Shown: positions 1-8,129, counted from the first letter of the stretch. The stretch: 64,000 bases of DNA from an uncultured Lachnospiraceae bacterium (GCA_947567595.1 CANOMQ010000012.1:40074-104073); one strand, 5' to 3'. Numbers and translations: made by a program. The notes: generated by a model from the letters alone, not told the origin.

Positions 1-1373
1 CAGATAATGATAGGTAACTCGTACACGATTGCGGTAGCTAATTCCTGAATATTCATTTGTATACCTCCGTCGCCGGAAATAACAATTACATCTTTTTGAG
101 GATTTCCTAATTTTGCTCCGATAGCAGCAGGAAAACCATATCCCATTGTACCTAAACCACCCGAAGTCAGCATTTGCTTGTGTTCGTTCAGTTCAAGAAA
201 CTGTGTCGCCCATAATTGATTTTGCCCGACATCAGTAGTGATTACAGCCTTTTTAAAGATTTGGTTAATTGCAAGGATAATATTTTGCGGCGTCATATAT
301 TGTGACTTCATTTCGACTGGATATTGTTTCTTCCAATTTTCGATTTTTTTAAGCCATTCGTCTGTGTTGAGCGTTGTTGCTTTTTCAAGTAAAGCAAAAA
401 TCGCCTTTTTTGCGTCTGAAACGATTGGAATATCAACATCTATCGTTCTTGAAATGGAAGCCGGATCAACATCTACGTGTATAATCGTTGCATTATTCGC
501 AAAAGTCCCCGCTTTTCCAGTAATACGGTCATTAAACCTCGTTCCTATGGAAAACAGAACATCACATTCACTGATAGCGGAATTAGCCGCAAAGCTTCCA
601 TGTATACCAATATTTCCCACATATAACTTGTGTGTGGTTGGAATTACACCCTTCCCCATAATAGTTGTAATGACAGGAACATTGGTTAATTCAGCAAGCT
701 CTAACATTTCCTGATTGGCATGGGCAATATTTACACCGCCTCCTATCAGAAAAACAGGTCTTTGGGCTTTGTTTAATATCCCGATTGCTTTTTTCATTTG
801 TCCGTTGTGAACAGAAGTATTGGGTTTATAACCTCGTATATCTATTTTATCGGGGTAACTATCACTCCCCAAAGCTTTTTGTATATCTTTTGGAAGGTCA
901 ACCAAAACAACGCCGGGCTTTCCCGTTTTTGCTATATAAAAAGCCTTCTTTATTATCATTCCTAAATCTTCTCTTCTTCGAACAGTTACCGCATACTTGC
1001 AAATGCTTCTGGTTATTCCAACAATATCCACTTCTTGAAATGCGTCATTTCCAATCAGACCTGTAGGGACTTGTCCTGTAAAGCACACCAAAGGAACGCT
1101 GTCATAATTTGCGGTTGCAATTCCTGTAACAAGATTGGTTGCACCCGGTCCGCTTGTTACAAGACATACTCCAACTTTTCCAGTGGAACGTGCATATCCG
1201 TCGGCAGCATGAACCAGTCCCTGCTCATGTCGGGGTAAAATAACTTCCATTTCTTTCTGTCCATATAACGCATTGAATAGATCTATGACTTGACCTCCGG
1301 GATAGGCAAACAACGTGTCAACCTTTTCCTTTTTCAATGCTTTTACAAATAATTCCGAACCAGTTATCTGCAT
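1..1373 (-). CDS. ilvB: Acetolactate synthase catalytic subunit, 3' end cut by window edge
   Basis: This thiamine-diphosphate enzyme joins two pyruvates, or pyruvate and 2-oxobutyrate, in the first shared step of branched-chain amino acid synthesis. Reading from the ATG at 1373, preceded by AAGGAGGCG, the frame stays open to the window edge and gives about 457 of the usual 550-560 residues. The N-terminal ThDP domain has its catalytic Glu in PRHEQG (near residue 47), followed by TSGPGATN and GNDAFQE. Near the edge come GGLGTMGYGFPAAIGA and the ThDP/Mg motif SGDGG. No regulatory subunit (ilvN) is visible; it could lie beyond the edge. The gene follows a TetR gene on the same strand with a perfect palindrome between them, so TetR control is likely. 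A catabolic AlsS-type role cannot be excluded from this fragment. Confidence 0.93.
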   Translation of the reverse strand, partial: MQITGSELFVKALKKEKVDTLFAYPGGQVIDLFNALYGQKEMEVILPRHEQGLVHAADGYARSTGKVGVCLVTSGPGATNLVTGIATANYDSVPLVCFTGQVPTGLIGNDAFQEVDIVGITRSICKYAVTVRRREDLGMIIKKAFYIAKTGKPGVVLVDLPKDIQKALGSDSYPDKIDIRGYKPNTSVHNGQMKKAIGILNKAQRPVFLIGGGVNIAHANQEMLELAELTNVPVITTIMGKGVIPTTHKLYVGNIGIHGSFAANSAISECDVLFSIGTRFNDRITGKAGTFANNATIIHVDVDPASISRTIDVDIPIVSDAKKAIFALLEKATTLNTDEWLKKIENWKKQYPVEMKSQYMTPQNIILAINQIFKKAVITTDVGQNQLWATQFLELNEHKQMLTSGGLGTMGYGFPAAIGAKLGNPQKDVIVISGDGGIQMNIQELATAIVYELPIII

Positions 1374-1421
1374 AAATCCGCCTCCTTAAAGCGTGTACTT
1401 GCATGCATATTTCTGTTTTTT

Positions 1422-1445
1422 AACACTGTCAGATTTGACAGTGTT
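1422..1445. promoter_or_regulatory. Perfect inverted repeat between tetR and ilvB, candidate operator
   Basis: AACACTGTCA and TGACAGTGTT form perfect 10-base arms around GATT. The element lies between the TetR stop and the ilvB start. On the minus strand the right arm includes CTGACA, which could be a -35 element for ilvB. No U-tract follows on either strand, so an operator is more likely than a terminator. Confidence 0.55.
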
Positions 1446-1449
1446 CGTT

Positions 1450-2028
1450 CTATATCTGAGGAATACCTTTTATAAAAATTGAAACGCTTTTTTTAACAAA
1501 ATCAGACTGTTTGACTTTTGTTAGCTTTTGTTCAAACGAAGCCGTTAAAAAGGTATAGCCAAATGTAGCAGAAAATATTGTCATGGCAAGACATTCAAAA
1601 TCCAAATGCGGGATTTTCCCCAGCTTTTCCATGTTATTAAAGTACTCAATTAACGAAGCGATAAATGCCTGTGGGATTTTCATGATATAAGGAGCAGTCT
1701 CATCATAAAGCTGTGGCGCCCGCAAACCAATAGAGAGATTGACAAAGTCGGGGGTTATTCTGTCCAAATAAGCGTTCATAAACATTTCCAAATCCGGCTG
1801 TAATTCCCAAACTATATTTTTGAAAATTTCGGGCGTAATATTACCACGCCATTTCTCTTGTTCTACACCACTTAACGCAATTTCTTTTTTACTTTTAAAT
1901 TTTCGGAAAAGAGTACATTCATTCACTCCGGCAGCCTTGGCAATATCCTTTGTTGTCGTAGCAACATACCCTTTATCCCGAATAAGGCTCATTGTAGCGT
2001 CAATGATTTTTTGACTTGTATCATCCAA
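1450..2028 (-). CDS. TetR/AcrR family transcriptional regulator
   Basis: Predicted one-component repressor of 192 residues. The N-terminal helix-turn-helix includes KDIAKAAGVNECTLFRKF; the rest is an unassigned helical ligand and dimer domain. I place the start at the TTG at 2028: GGAGGCGG sits 7 bases upstream, and a consensus promoter at 2063-2091 overlaps the more upstream ATG codons, which therefore cannot lie inside the transcript. The protein then begins just before the first DNA-binding helix, as is usual in TetR proteins. The next gene is acetolactate synthase, with a palindrome in the gap, so the likely targets are ilvB and itself. The ligand is unknown. Confidence 0.88.
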   Translation of the reverse strand: MDDTSQKIIDATMSLIRDKGYVATTTKDIAKAAGVNECTLFRKFKSKKEIALSGVEQEKWRGNITPEIFKNIVWELQPDLEMFMNAYLDRITPDFVNLSIGLRAPQLYDETAPYIMKIPQAFIASLIEYFNNMEKLGKIPHLDFECLAMTIFSATFGYTFLTASFEQKLTKVKQSDFVKKSVSIFIKGIPQI

Positions 2029-2062
2029 AATACCGCCTCCATGCAAGTGATTACTTTCATTC

Positions 2063-2091
2063 ATTTTACATGATTTTATTCCGACAGTCAA
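2063..2091 (-). promoter_or_regulatory. Promoter of the tetR gene
   Basis: Minus strand: TTGACT (2086-2091), 17-base spacer, TAAAAT (2063-2068). Transcription would start near 2056, just ahead of the GGAGG that serves the TTG start at 2028. This fixes the start codon choice. Confidence 0.75.
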
Positions 2092-2104
2092 GTATTTGTT
2101 GGTA

Positions 2105-2623
2105 TCATTTTATGACACATATGTCATTTTTTTGCAGTTCCATCTCAATACAGTGCCACTTCTCCCCTGTAATGTCATAATCCTCGGTTTCCCCTGTCTC
2201 CCGAAACCCGACGGACTTGTAACAATAATACGCCGGAAGGTTATTCTCAAACACGCCAAGCGTAATCTTTTCCACCCTTAACAGCGTAAATGCATACTGT
2301 TTCGCCAGTTGCAGCATCTGCTTTCCAACACCCATTCCCCGCCTTGCGTCATCCACAATCACAAACCCGAAACGGAGGACTTTTTTCTCCTCGTCCGTAA
2401 ACCGCATAATCAGATGTCCCACAACCCCTGTTTCATCAAATGCCGTCATTTCATAAAAGTAATCGGCATATGCAAACGCGTCATAATGCGCATTCAAATC
2501 CGCCGCCGTCACCGGATACCGCTCAAAACGGTCGGCGCTCCATTTGCGAAACGCCGTTTCGTCCTTTATCCATGAGACAATCGTCTCCGCGTCACAAGCC
2601 TTATATGGTCTTAACCGCAGCAT
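2105..2623 (-). CDS. GNAT family N-acetyltransferase
   Basis: Predicted acetyl-CoA-dependent N-acetyltransferase of 172 residues. The start at 2623 (MLRLRPYKACDAE) has GGAGGAGG shortly upstream. The GNAT core is visible: a beta strand ending RFGFVIVDDARRGMGVGKQML, where RRGMGVG matches the acetyl-CoA pyrophosphate loop (R/QxxGxG/A), then the ENNLPAYYCYKSVGF segment typical of the last motif. The substrate is unknown. A second, only distantly similar GNAT gene lies directly upstream with a small gap, so the two are probably cotranscribed. Its 3' end contains the palindrome TGACACATATGTCA (2113-2126). Confidence 0.85.
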   Translation of the reverse strand: MLRLRPYKACDAETIVSWIKDETAFRKWSADRFERYPVTAADLNAHYDAFAYADYFYEMTAFDETGVVGHLIMRFTDEEKKVLRFGFVIVDDARRGMGVGKQMLQLAKQYAFTLLRVEKITLGVFENNLPAYYCYKSVGFRETGETEDYDITGEKWHCIEMELQKNDICVIK

Positions 2624-2649
2624 TTCCCTGACCTCCTCCGTAAATCTCA

Positions 2650-3177
2650 TCAATCATTGAATTGTTCCTTATCCAGTCCATATAAAAACGTACTAATTAA
2701 AATTGGATTTCCCATTTTATCATTTTTATAAGATTGATTATCAAGCCTTCTGAGACGTTGAAATCCTAACCTTTCTAAAAGCTTCCATGATGATACATTC
2801 TGCACATCACAATCTCCATAAACCGCATGAATATCCATTGACTCAAACAGATAATGAACAAGTGCATAGCCTGCTTCTGTTGCATAGCCCTGTCCGCAAT
2901 ACTTTGGATTAAAATCATAATCAATACAATGATGCCCTTCCTCATCTATCCAATAGCCGGCACTTCCTATCACCTTCTGCTCTGACTTTAATTCAGCAAC
3001 AAGACGGTTATCCATATCCTGCCACTCTGTAATAATATTTCTCACCTGTTCTTCTGACATTGGGTAAAAATCCTCGTATCTGCTAACCTCTTCATCAGAA
3101 AAATAGTTAAAAATATCCGCAAAATCCGTCACCCTGTAATTTCTCAAAAGTAATCTATCCGTTTCTATCGCTATCAT
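2650..3177 (-). CDS. RimJ/RimL-type GNAT acetyltransferase
   Basis: Predicted N-acetyltransferase of 175 residues. It opens with IETDRLLLRNYRVTDFADI, the typical start of the RimJ/RimL/SpeG-like GNAT group (ETxRLxLRxxxxxD). The acetyl-CoA loop appears as NPKYCGQGYATEAG, and the C-terminal motif as NVSSWKLLERLGFQ. The ATG at 3177 follows GGAAGGGTG. These proteins acetylate protein N-termini or small amines and antibiotics; the sequence does not say which. It sits just upstream of another GNAT gene on the same strand. Confidence 0.85.
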   Translation of the reverse strand: MIAIETDRLLLRNYRVTDFADIFNYFSDEEVSRYEDFYPMSEEQVRNIITEWQDMDNRLVAELKSEQKVIGSAGYWIDEEGHHCIDYDFNPKYCGQGYATEAGYALVHYLFESMDIHAVYGDCDVQNVSSWKLLERLGFQRLRRLDNQSYKNDKMGNPILISTFLYGLDKEQFND

Positions 3178-3231
3178 CAAATCACCCTTCCTGCATTTAA
3201 CAGCTTTATGCCATTTGCACCATGCACTGTT

Positions 3232-3864
3232 CTAAAATCCGCCCTTATTCCCCAAAAAAGTCCGCAATACCTCCCCCAACAGCTCCGGGCGCTCCCTATT
3301 CACCTCATGCCCCGCCTGTGGGATAACGGCAATCTGCGCCCCCGAAATCCGCTCCTGCAGCTCCGATGCCGCCCTCCGGTTCGCCCTGTCCTTCTCCCCG
3401 CAGACCACAAGCGTCCGGCACGTAAGCTTTTGCAAATCCGCCCGAAAGTCCAGACACATCATCGACTTGGAAAGCCTAATCACCTCCGCCTTCCCAAACC
3501 CCATACCGCGAAACGCCGCGTTTGGCATAACCCGAAAAAGCACATTTTGCACCTGCAGCAGCCTTTTTGGCATGACATACGGCGTGCCAATCAGCACCAG
3601 CGCCGAAACCCTGCCGCCATGCGCAATCCCGTACTGTAAGGCAAGCACCCCGCCAAGCGAAAGCCCGCACAGACAGAACGGTTCGTCAAACAATTCACAA
3701 TATTCCTCCAACGCACGGTATAAATTTTCATAACAGACCGTCTTTCCCGAAAGCCAGTCCGCCAAATTCGGGCACAACACTTCAAATCCGTCCCCAAACG
3801 CCGCAGCCGTGCGCTCCCAGCTCGTCCCGTCCTGCCCCAAGCCATGCAAAAAAATAATCTTCAT
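3232..3864 (-). CDS. Alpha/beta-fold hydrolase
   Basis: Predicted serine hydrolase of 210 residues. The start MKIIFLHGLGQDGTSW at 3864 has GGAGG 5 bases upstream. HG near the N-terminus marks the oxyanion-hole loop. The nucleophile elbow is GLSLGG (Ser near residue 70), the acid is probably Asp in CGEKDRANR, and the catalytic His lies in AGHEVNRERP near the C-terminus. Length and order match small esterase/lipase-like members; the substrate is unknown. It follows the small EamA gene by 22 bases, so the two are likely one operon under the promoter at 4335-4363. Confidence 0.85.
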   Translation of the reverse strand: MKIIFLHGLGQDGTSWERTAAAFGDGFEVLCPNLADWLSGKTVCYENLYRALEEYCELFDEPFCLCGLSLGGVLALQYGIAHGGRVSALVLIGTPYVMPKRLLQVQNVLFRVMPNAAFRGMGFGKAEVIRLSKSMMCLDFRADLQKLTCRTLVVCGEKDRANRRAASELQERISGAQIAVIPQAGHEVNRERPELLGEVLRTFLGNKGGF

Positions 3865-3886
3865 CAATTCCTCCATCCCCGAAACC

Positions 3887-4300
3887 CTACAGCACCATCA
3901 GCAACGTCCCCGCCCCAATCAGAACGCACCCCGCAGCCGACTTTGCCGTAAACCGCTCATGCAGAAATACAAACGCAAGCACAAGCGTAATCACGACACT
4001 CAGCTTGTCAACCGGGACAACCTTCGACGCCTCCCCCATCTGTAACGCCTTATAATAGCAAAGCCACGACGCCCCCGTCGCCAGTCCCGACAAAATCAGA
4101 AAAATCCAGCACTTTCGCCCAATCTGAAAAATCCCCGTCTGCGCGTTCGTCAAAAACACCATGCCCCATGCCATGACAACCACCACAACCGTCCTGATTG
4201 CCGTCGCCAGATTGGAGTTGACACCCTCAATACCAACCTTTGCCAAAATCGAAGTCAGTGCCGCAAAAACCGCCGACAGCAGCGCAAAAACAAACCACAT
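3887..4300 (-). CDS. Small EamA/DMT-type membrane protein
   Basis: Integral membrane protein of 137 residues, mostly hydrophobic, with about five transmembrane segments. The sequence resembles one EamA repeat of the drug/metabolite transporter superfamily: an N-terminal ALTSILAKVGIEG segment and a C-terminal VPVDKLSVVITLVLAFVFLHE with the usual conserved Glu. Most DMT transporters have two such repeats, so this half-size form probably acts as a dimer. The substrate is unknown. CAGGAGG precedes the start. Confidence 0.8.
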   Translation of the reverse strand: MWFVFALLSAVFAALTSILAKVGIEGVNSNLATAIRTVVVVVMAWGMVFLTNAQTGIFQIGRKCWIFLILSGLATGASWLCYYKALQMGEASKVVPVDKLSVVITLVLAFVFLHERFTAKSAAGCVLIGAGTLLMVL

Positions 4301-4334
4301 AAAACCGCCTCCTGTTCACCTGTTTTCTGACACA

Positions 4335-4363
4335 ATTATATCGTGATTGCCCTCCCTTGTAAA
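4335..4363 (-). promoter_or_regulatory. Promoter of the EamA-hydrolase pair
   Basis: Minus strand: TTTACA (4358-4363), 17-base spacer, TATAAT (4335-4340), 35 bases ahead of the EamA start. Confidence 0.65.
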
Positions 4364-4372
4364 GACGCACGC

Positions 4373-5206
4373 CTATAACAAAAATACCCGCTCCAACTGC
4401 CCATACTGCGCCGCCGTCCCAATCCGCACCGCCAAATTCTGAGCGTCCCCGCACAGATACGCCGCCAGCTCTTTATCTCCGTCATAAAATTCCCGAACCA
4501 ACGTCTCAATCAGCCGCCTTACCAAATCCACCGTATCCTGCACCGATTTTCCCGAAAACACTTCCCCTAACTGTTGGTACTCCTGTGCGGTAAAGCCCCG
4601 CGCGCCAAGCGGCTTTTTTATCGCGGCGTGCCCGACCATGTTTCCAAGCATGACGCTGCAAATGTTGTCAAACAGCTCCCGGTATTCCACATTGTATCGA
4701 TACAGAACCGCCGTGACATATTCCCTGCCAAGCTTCTGTAAGAACTGTTGTTCTTTTTGAATGGCGCAAAGAACAATGAAAACCGCGTCCGCCCCCGAAT
4801 ACCCGCTCCAGTCCCAAAGCACCGGGTAATCCAGCGTCAAAATTGTATCCTGCGGGCAAAGCCTGACATCATAACGCTCCAAAAACAGCGGAATGCCCTG
4901 TACCGTATCGCGCAGACAGCGCACGCCAAAATCCTCGAACCCTTCTGAAAGCGCATTAAACCGTTTCGCAATCTCCGTCACCTTCTGCGTCACAAGCATA
5001 ACGCCTGCCTGATACTGCTCCCTTGCCGATACTGCCTTTTGCACAGGCAATGCCCCCGCCTCCCGGCGGCACTCCTCCAAGCAGTACAAAACAGCCTCCA
5101 TCAAGATCTGCGCCTGCTCATACGTCACGGACGTGCTTTCACAATGCGTATACTTCTTTGCCAGCTCCGAAACAATCGGAAGAAGCTCCTCCATCTCAAA
5201 ATCCAT
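4373..5206 (-). CDS. DUF6179-like protein of unknown function
   Basis: A 277-residue soluble, helical, acidic protein starting MDFEMEELLPIVSELAKKY after GGGGGATTGTT. I recognise it tentatively as DUF6179, a Firmicutes family of unknown function often next to DUF6323 genes; that neighbour is present here, 84 bases upstream. There is no signal peptide, membrane segment or catalytic motif I can name. It is rich in Leu and Glu with several Tyr and Cys. Being linked with DUF6323 under one promoter (5856-5884), the two proteins probably act together. Confidence 0.6.
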   Translation of the reverse strand: MDFEMEELLPIVSELAKKYTHCESTSVTYEQAQILMEAVLYCLEECRREAGALPVQKAVSAREQYQAGVMLVTQKVTEIAKRFNALSEGFEDFGVRCLRDTVQGIPLFLERYDVRLCPQDTILTLDYPVLWDWSGYSGADAVFIVLCAIQKEQQFLQKLGREYVTAVLYRYNVEYRELFDNICSVMLGNMVGHAAIKKPLGARGFTAQEYQQLGEVFSGKSVQDTVDLVRRLIETLVREFYDGDKELAAYLCGDAQNLAVRIGTAAQYGQLERVFLL

Positions 5207-5290
5207 AACAATCCCCCATTCCCATGAAACCCTGTATTTTTATGTAAACCTCTTATACCATTTTCCACAATGGCATGGCACAACAATGTC

Positions 5291-5827
5291 CTACCGCCAG
5301 CAAAGCTCCCGCAATGCCTCCAAATACAACTCCCTGTCCCACCGCTTCACAATGTCCATCTTTTCAAACTCCCCCTTCCCCTGCGTTTCCTGATACCCCC
5401 TGTACCCCGCCCGAACCGCCTGCGCAAAAATATCCAGACACGTCCCCTCAAGATACTCCAAATCCCCGAAGCACACCGTCTCAAACTGCTCCTTCATAAA
5501 GTTTAACAGCTCTTCGTCCGTAAGCTCGTCCTGCATTTCGTTCTTATACAGATAAAAAATCTCCTGCAGCCGGATTAGCGTCTCCACATAATCCCCCTGC
5601 GAAATAAACGAGGAATCACAGAACGCAAAAATAATCTGCGGCAAAATCCCCTGCCCGAACTCCACCCTGCGCTGCGCCGCCAAAGCAGCATTCCGCTCCT
5701 TAAGCAGCACCTGTGTATCCTCCTCGGACAGCGACAGCCCGAACTGCTGTGTGTACTGATTGGTCTTTCGCACTTCCACAAGCCACGCCTGATTCCCCAT
5801 AAGCTCCAGCCAGTTTTGTTTCTCCAT
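5291..5827 (-). CDS. DUF6323-like protein of unknown function
   Basis: A 178-residue soluble protein, best started at MEKQNWLELMGNQAW (5827), 9 bases after a GGGAGG site. Recognisable stretches are RNAALAAQRRVEFGQGIL, then IIFAFCDSSFISQGDYVETL and FYLYKNEMQDELTDEELLNF, a pattern I associate with DUF6323. The family function is not known to me. It is the first gene after its own promoter, and the partner DUF6179 gene follows. Extra in-frame codons upstream (to 5884) overlap the promoter and are unlikely to be translated. Confidence 0.65.
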   Translation of the reverse strand: MEKQNWLELMGNQAWLVEVRKTNQYTQQFGLSLSEEDTQVLLKERNAALAAQRRVEFGQGILPQIIFAFCDSSFISQGDYVETLIRLQEIFYLYKNEMQDELTDEELLNFMKEQFETVCFGDLEYLEGTCLDIFAQAVRAGYRGYQETQGKGEFEKMDIVKRWDRELYLEALRELCWR

Positions 5828-5855
5828 ACGCATATCCCTCCCTTGGTAATTTCTT

Positions 5856-5884
5856 AGTATACCCCTATGCCAAGAGCGGTACAA
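5856..5884 (-). promoter_or_regulatory. Promoter of the DUF6323-DUF6179 pair
   Basis: Minus strand: TTGTAC (5879-5884), 17-base spacer, TATACT (5856-5861). Its -35 lies back to back with that of a plus-strand promoter; together they form the palindrome TACAAGACTTGTA. Confidence 0.6.
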
Positions 5885-5887
5885 GAC

Positions 5888-5916
5888 TTGTATTTTTGCT
5901 GTTTTTGTGGTATAAT
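5888..5916 (+). promoter_or_regulatory. Plus-strand promoter facing a terminator
   Basis: TTGTAT (5888-5893), 17-base spacer, perfect TATAAT (5911-5916). The next thing downstream is the hairpin at 5931-5952 with T-rich sequence after it, and no plus-strand gene follows. Any transcript would be about 35 bases, starting near 5923. Confidence 0.55.
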
Positions 5917-5930
5917 CAAACTGTAAAAAA

Positions 5931-5957
5931 GAAACGGCAAAACTACCGTTTCTTTCT
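5931..5957. terminator. Hairpin terminator after the DUF434 gene
   Basis: GAAACGG (5931-5937) pairs with CCGTTTC (5946-5952) around an 8-base loop. On the minus strand it is followed by TTTTTTAC, a good intrinsic terminator for the DUF434 gene ending at 5959. On the plus strand TTTCTTTT follows, so it can also stop the short transcript from 5888-5916. Confidence 0.75.
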
Positions 5958-5958
5958 T

Positions 5959-6710
5959 TTACCCCTCTTCATTTCCGTCTAATCCATTAACTACTCCATC
6001 AAAAGAAATTTCCCTGCAAAAATCAACCCCTCCACAATATCCCGTCATTGCCTCAATTATCCCCGCATTCAAATTCACCCAACTGACACACTTGTCAAGA
6101 ATAATGGCGTCGCTCGTAATCACATGCCCAAGCGTCTGCAATACCGCGTCAACATTGTGGATAACCTCCACCTCAACGGCATACGGAAGCGGCTCTAGCA
6201 TCTCCAAAATGCACTGCCTTAGCCGTCCCGAATTGGACACTGGAGAGTCCAGATAAAACACCGCTTTCCCAATCCCGCTTTGCGCCAACGCACTTCCAAT
6301 CAGCAAGACCGCCTCCTGCGTCTTGTCAATCAGGCGGTATGTCCCGCGCAGTGCCGCCAAATCCCGCACTGTCCCGTCCATGCAGTATAGCAGCAGCGAA
6401 TCCGACAGCGCGACCTCCAGCGTAATAATCGTATTAAAACCATCAATATGTACCGTACACCCTTTCGGAAGCTGTTCCACTTCCTTTGCCTGATACTTTC
6501 GTCGGACGAAACCGCCCTTGCCAAAGCCAGCCGCTGCCGCTCCGAAAGCTGATAGTGATTTCCAACAAACACGGACGCTCCCTTGATAGGGTAACCCTGA
6601 TTTAACAAATACTGTAAATCCTTCCCTGCCTTACGTAATACCCCAATCGCCTGCCCGCCAAATTCCTTTTGGTCATTCGGGGCAAAGCCTCTTTTTACTG
6701 TCGTATGCAT
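5959..6710 (-). pseudogene. DUF434-type protein, interrupted by one frameshift
   Basis: The N-terminal part (from ATG at 6710) reads KRGFAPNDQKEFGGQA, LQYLLNQGYPIKGAS and VFVGNHYQLSERQRLALARA, which I recognise as DUF434. The reading frame is then lost between about 6488 and 6515. The rest (RKYQAKEVEQLPKG, VHIDGFNTIITLE, MDGTVRDLAALRG, VFYLDSPVSNSGRL) continues in the neighbouring frame to the stop at 5959. One extra base in the break zone would restore a continuous protein of about 250 residues. Function is unknown; the C-terminal half looks nuclease- or nucleotide-binding-like only by weak impression. Either a real pseudogene or a base-call error. It has its own promoter (6774-6802) and terminator (5931-5957). 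Confidence 0.7.
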
Positions 6711-6773
6711 TATGGTACCCTCTGTTCTTTCCCAACAACTTTTGTTTTCATTCCGTTCTCCCCTATAATTACA

Positions 6774-6802
6774 GTTATACGCTTTATATGCGCATACGTC
6801 AA
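6774..6802 (-). promoter_or_regulatory. Promoter of the DUF434 gene
   Basis: Minus strand: TTGACG (6797-6802), 17-base spacer, TATAAC (6774-6779). It lies 64 bases upstream of the DUF434 start. Confidence 0.65.
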
Positions 6803-6812
6803 CAGTTCCCTC

Positions 6813-7232
6813 TCAGAAGAACTTCCTCATCCAAATATGTGGACACCCCTGCTCCGGCTCGACCTCACCAAACTCTGCATATCCCAGCCCTTGATAAAAC
6901 GCCGACGCAACGCACTGCGCATGCAGCGCAAGCTGCGACTTTCCCATTCGCTGCACATACCGCTCCGCCTCCCGCACAACCATCGAACCAAGCTGCTTCC
7001 CACGGTGCGCCTTCACGACCGCAAGCCTGCCAAGAATATAAGAACCGCGCCCCTCGTCCCAAAACACGCGGCAGGTCGCCACAGGCGCACCGCCATCATC
7101 AAACAACACAATATGTACCGCCGCCGCGTCCGTCTCGTCAAACTCATCAACAAATCCCTGCTCCTTCTCAAACACCGCCTGTCTGATTTCTTTCGCACAC
7201 TCCGGAAACTGCTCATACGTTACAATTTTCAC
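6813..7232 (-). CDS. ElaA-like GNAT acetyltransferase
   Basis: Predicted acetyltransferase of 139 residues. I choose the GTG at 7232 because GGAGGAGAG sits 7 bases upstream. The order of motifs fits the ElaA/YjcF-like GNAT branch: IRQAVFEKEQGF near the start, then ILGRLAVVKAHRGKQLGS with the acetyl-CoA loop (HRGKQLG), LHAQCVASAFYQGLGY, and a C-terminal CPHIWMRK tail typical of this group. Substrate unknown. It follows the CPBP protease gene by 44 bases on the same strand, probably cotranscribed. Confidence 0.85.
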   Translation of the reverse strand: MKIVTYEQFPECAKEIRQAVFEKEQGFVDEFDETDAAAVHIVLFDDGGAPVATCRVFWDEGRGSYILGRLAVVKAHRGKQLGSMVVREAERYVQRMGKSQLALHAQCVASAFYQGLGYAEFGEVEPEQGCPHIWMRKFF

Positions 7233-7276
7233 AATCTCTCCTCCTGTCGTCACTCATTTTTTCTCCACCATACCAA

Positions 7277-7963
7277 TCATAGTCCATCGCCTCCGCCTGC
7301 ATAAAACACAACAACAGGCAGCACCACCGACGTCAGCACATCATAAAACCCATGCGCAACCATCAGCGGCACAAGGCTTTTGCGCTTCGAGCGGTAAAAA
7401 TACACGCACAAAATCACAACATTCACCGCAATACTGTAAAATTCCCCAAACACAAACCGCAGCGGAAACAAATGCACCGCATAAAACAGCACAATATTCA
7501 CCCCCACACAAACCGCCCGCGATTTCCAAATCTGCTGCGTCTTATGCAGGATAAACCCGCGAAACATCAATTCCTCCACAACACCCACACAAAGAAAGCA
7601 GTACAGCGATATCCCAAGCATAGCTCCAAAGTCCGGCTCCATCGCATACCCCGAATAATCCGCCCCCATCAAAACCAACGGAAGCTGCTGCACCGTAAAC
7701 ATACCACACCCCAAAAGCAAGCCCTTCGGAATATCCCAAAACAACGGCTTCTTTAGCCCAATCGCTAAGACCGGCTGCTTATCCACCTTCATCACCAAAA
7801 AAACCGTAACCACAAACTGGACAAAATAAAGCAAAGCCCCAAGCCAAAACCCGCCCGTGTCAATGGCATACATCACATAAGCGCACCACATTACAAAAAG
7901 AAAATACCCCACAAGTTCGACAAATGCTGTCAGTTTTCCGTTCTTCCCATTTTTTGTTTCCAT
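7277..7963 (-). CDS. CPBP family intramembrane metalloprotease
   Basis: Polytopic membrane protein of 228 residues, started at METKNGKNG (7963) with AGGAGG 9 bases upstream. It has about seven hydrophobic segments. CPBP (CAAX protease/bacteriocin-processing) motifs are present: VVEELMFRGF (EExxxR), a second-motif His in LFYAVHLFPLRF, and VAHGFYDVL. Family members cleave prenylated or small membrane peptides, or give bacteriocin self-immunity; the target here is unknown. No bacteriocin gene is visible beside it. A TTGACA lies upstream but without a good -10. Confidence 0.85.
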   Translation of the reverse strand: METKNGKNGKLTAFVELVGYFLFVMWCAYVMYAIDTGGFWLGALLYFVQFVVTVFLVMKVDKQPVLAIGLKKPLFWDIPKGLLLGCGMFTVQQLPLVLMGADYSGYAMEPDFGAMLGISLYCFLCVGVVEELMFRGFILHKTQQIWKSRAVCVGVNIVLFYAVHLFPLRFVFGEFYSIAVNVVILCVYFYRSKRKSLVPLMVAHGFYDVLTSVVLPVVVFYAGGGDGL

Positions 7964-8129
7964 CTGCTGTTTCCTCCTTTTTGAAACCACATTGTTTTTA
8001 TTTCAAAAAAAGAGTACCACATCCATACGGTTGCACACTACCAAACAAGGTTTCCATTCTGTCAACAGGCAGTTGCGGCAAGAGAAACCAACGCTTTCAT
8101 CCGCCGTTTACAGACTATGTTAGTTAAAT

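Noticed and set aside
1374-1449. T-box or leucine attenuator ahead of ilvB
   Set aside because: The gap is only 76 bases and has no T-box sequence, leader peptide or terminator/antiterminator pair.
6669-7304. Long plus-strand frame opposite the ElaA-like gene
   Set aside because: Basic, repetitive antisense product with no ribosome site; the minus-strand GNAT is clear.
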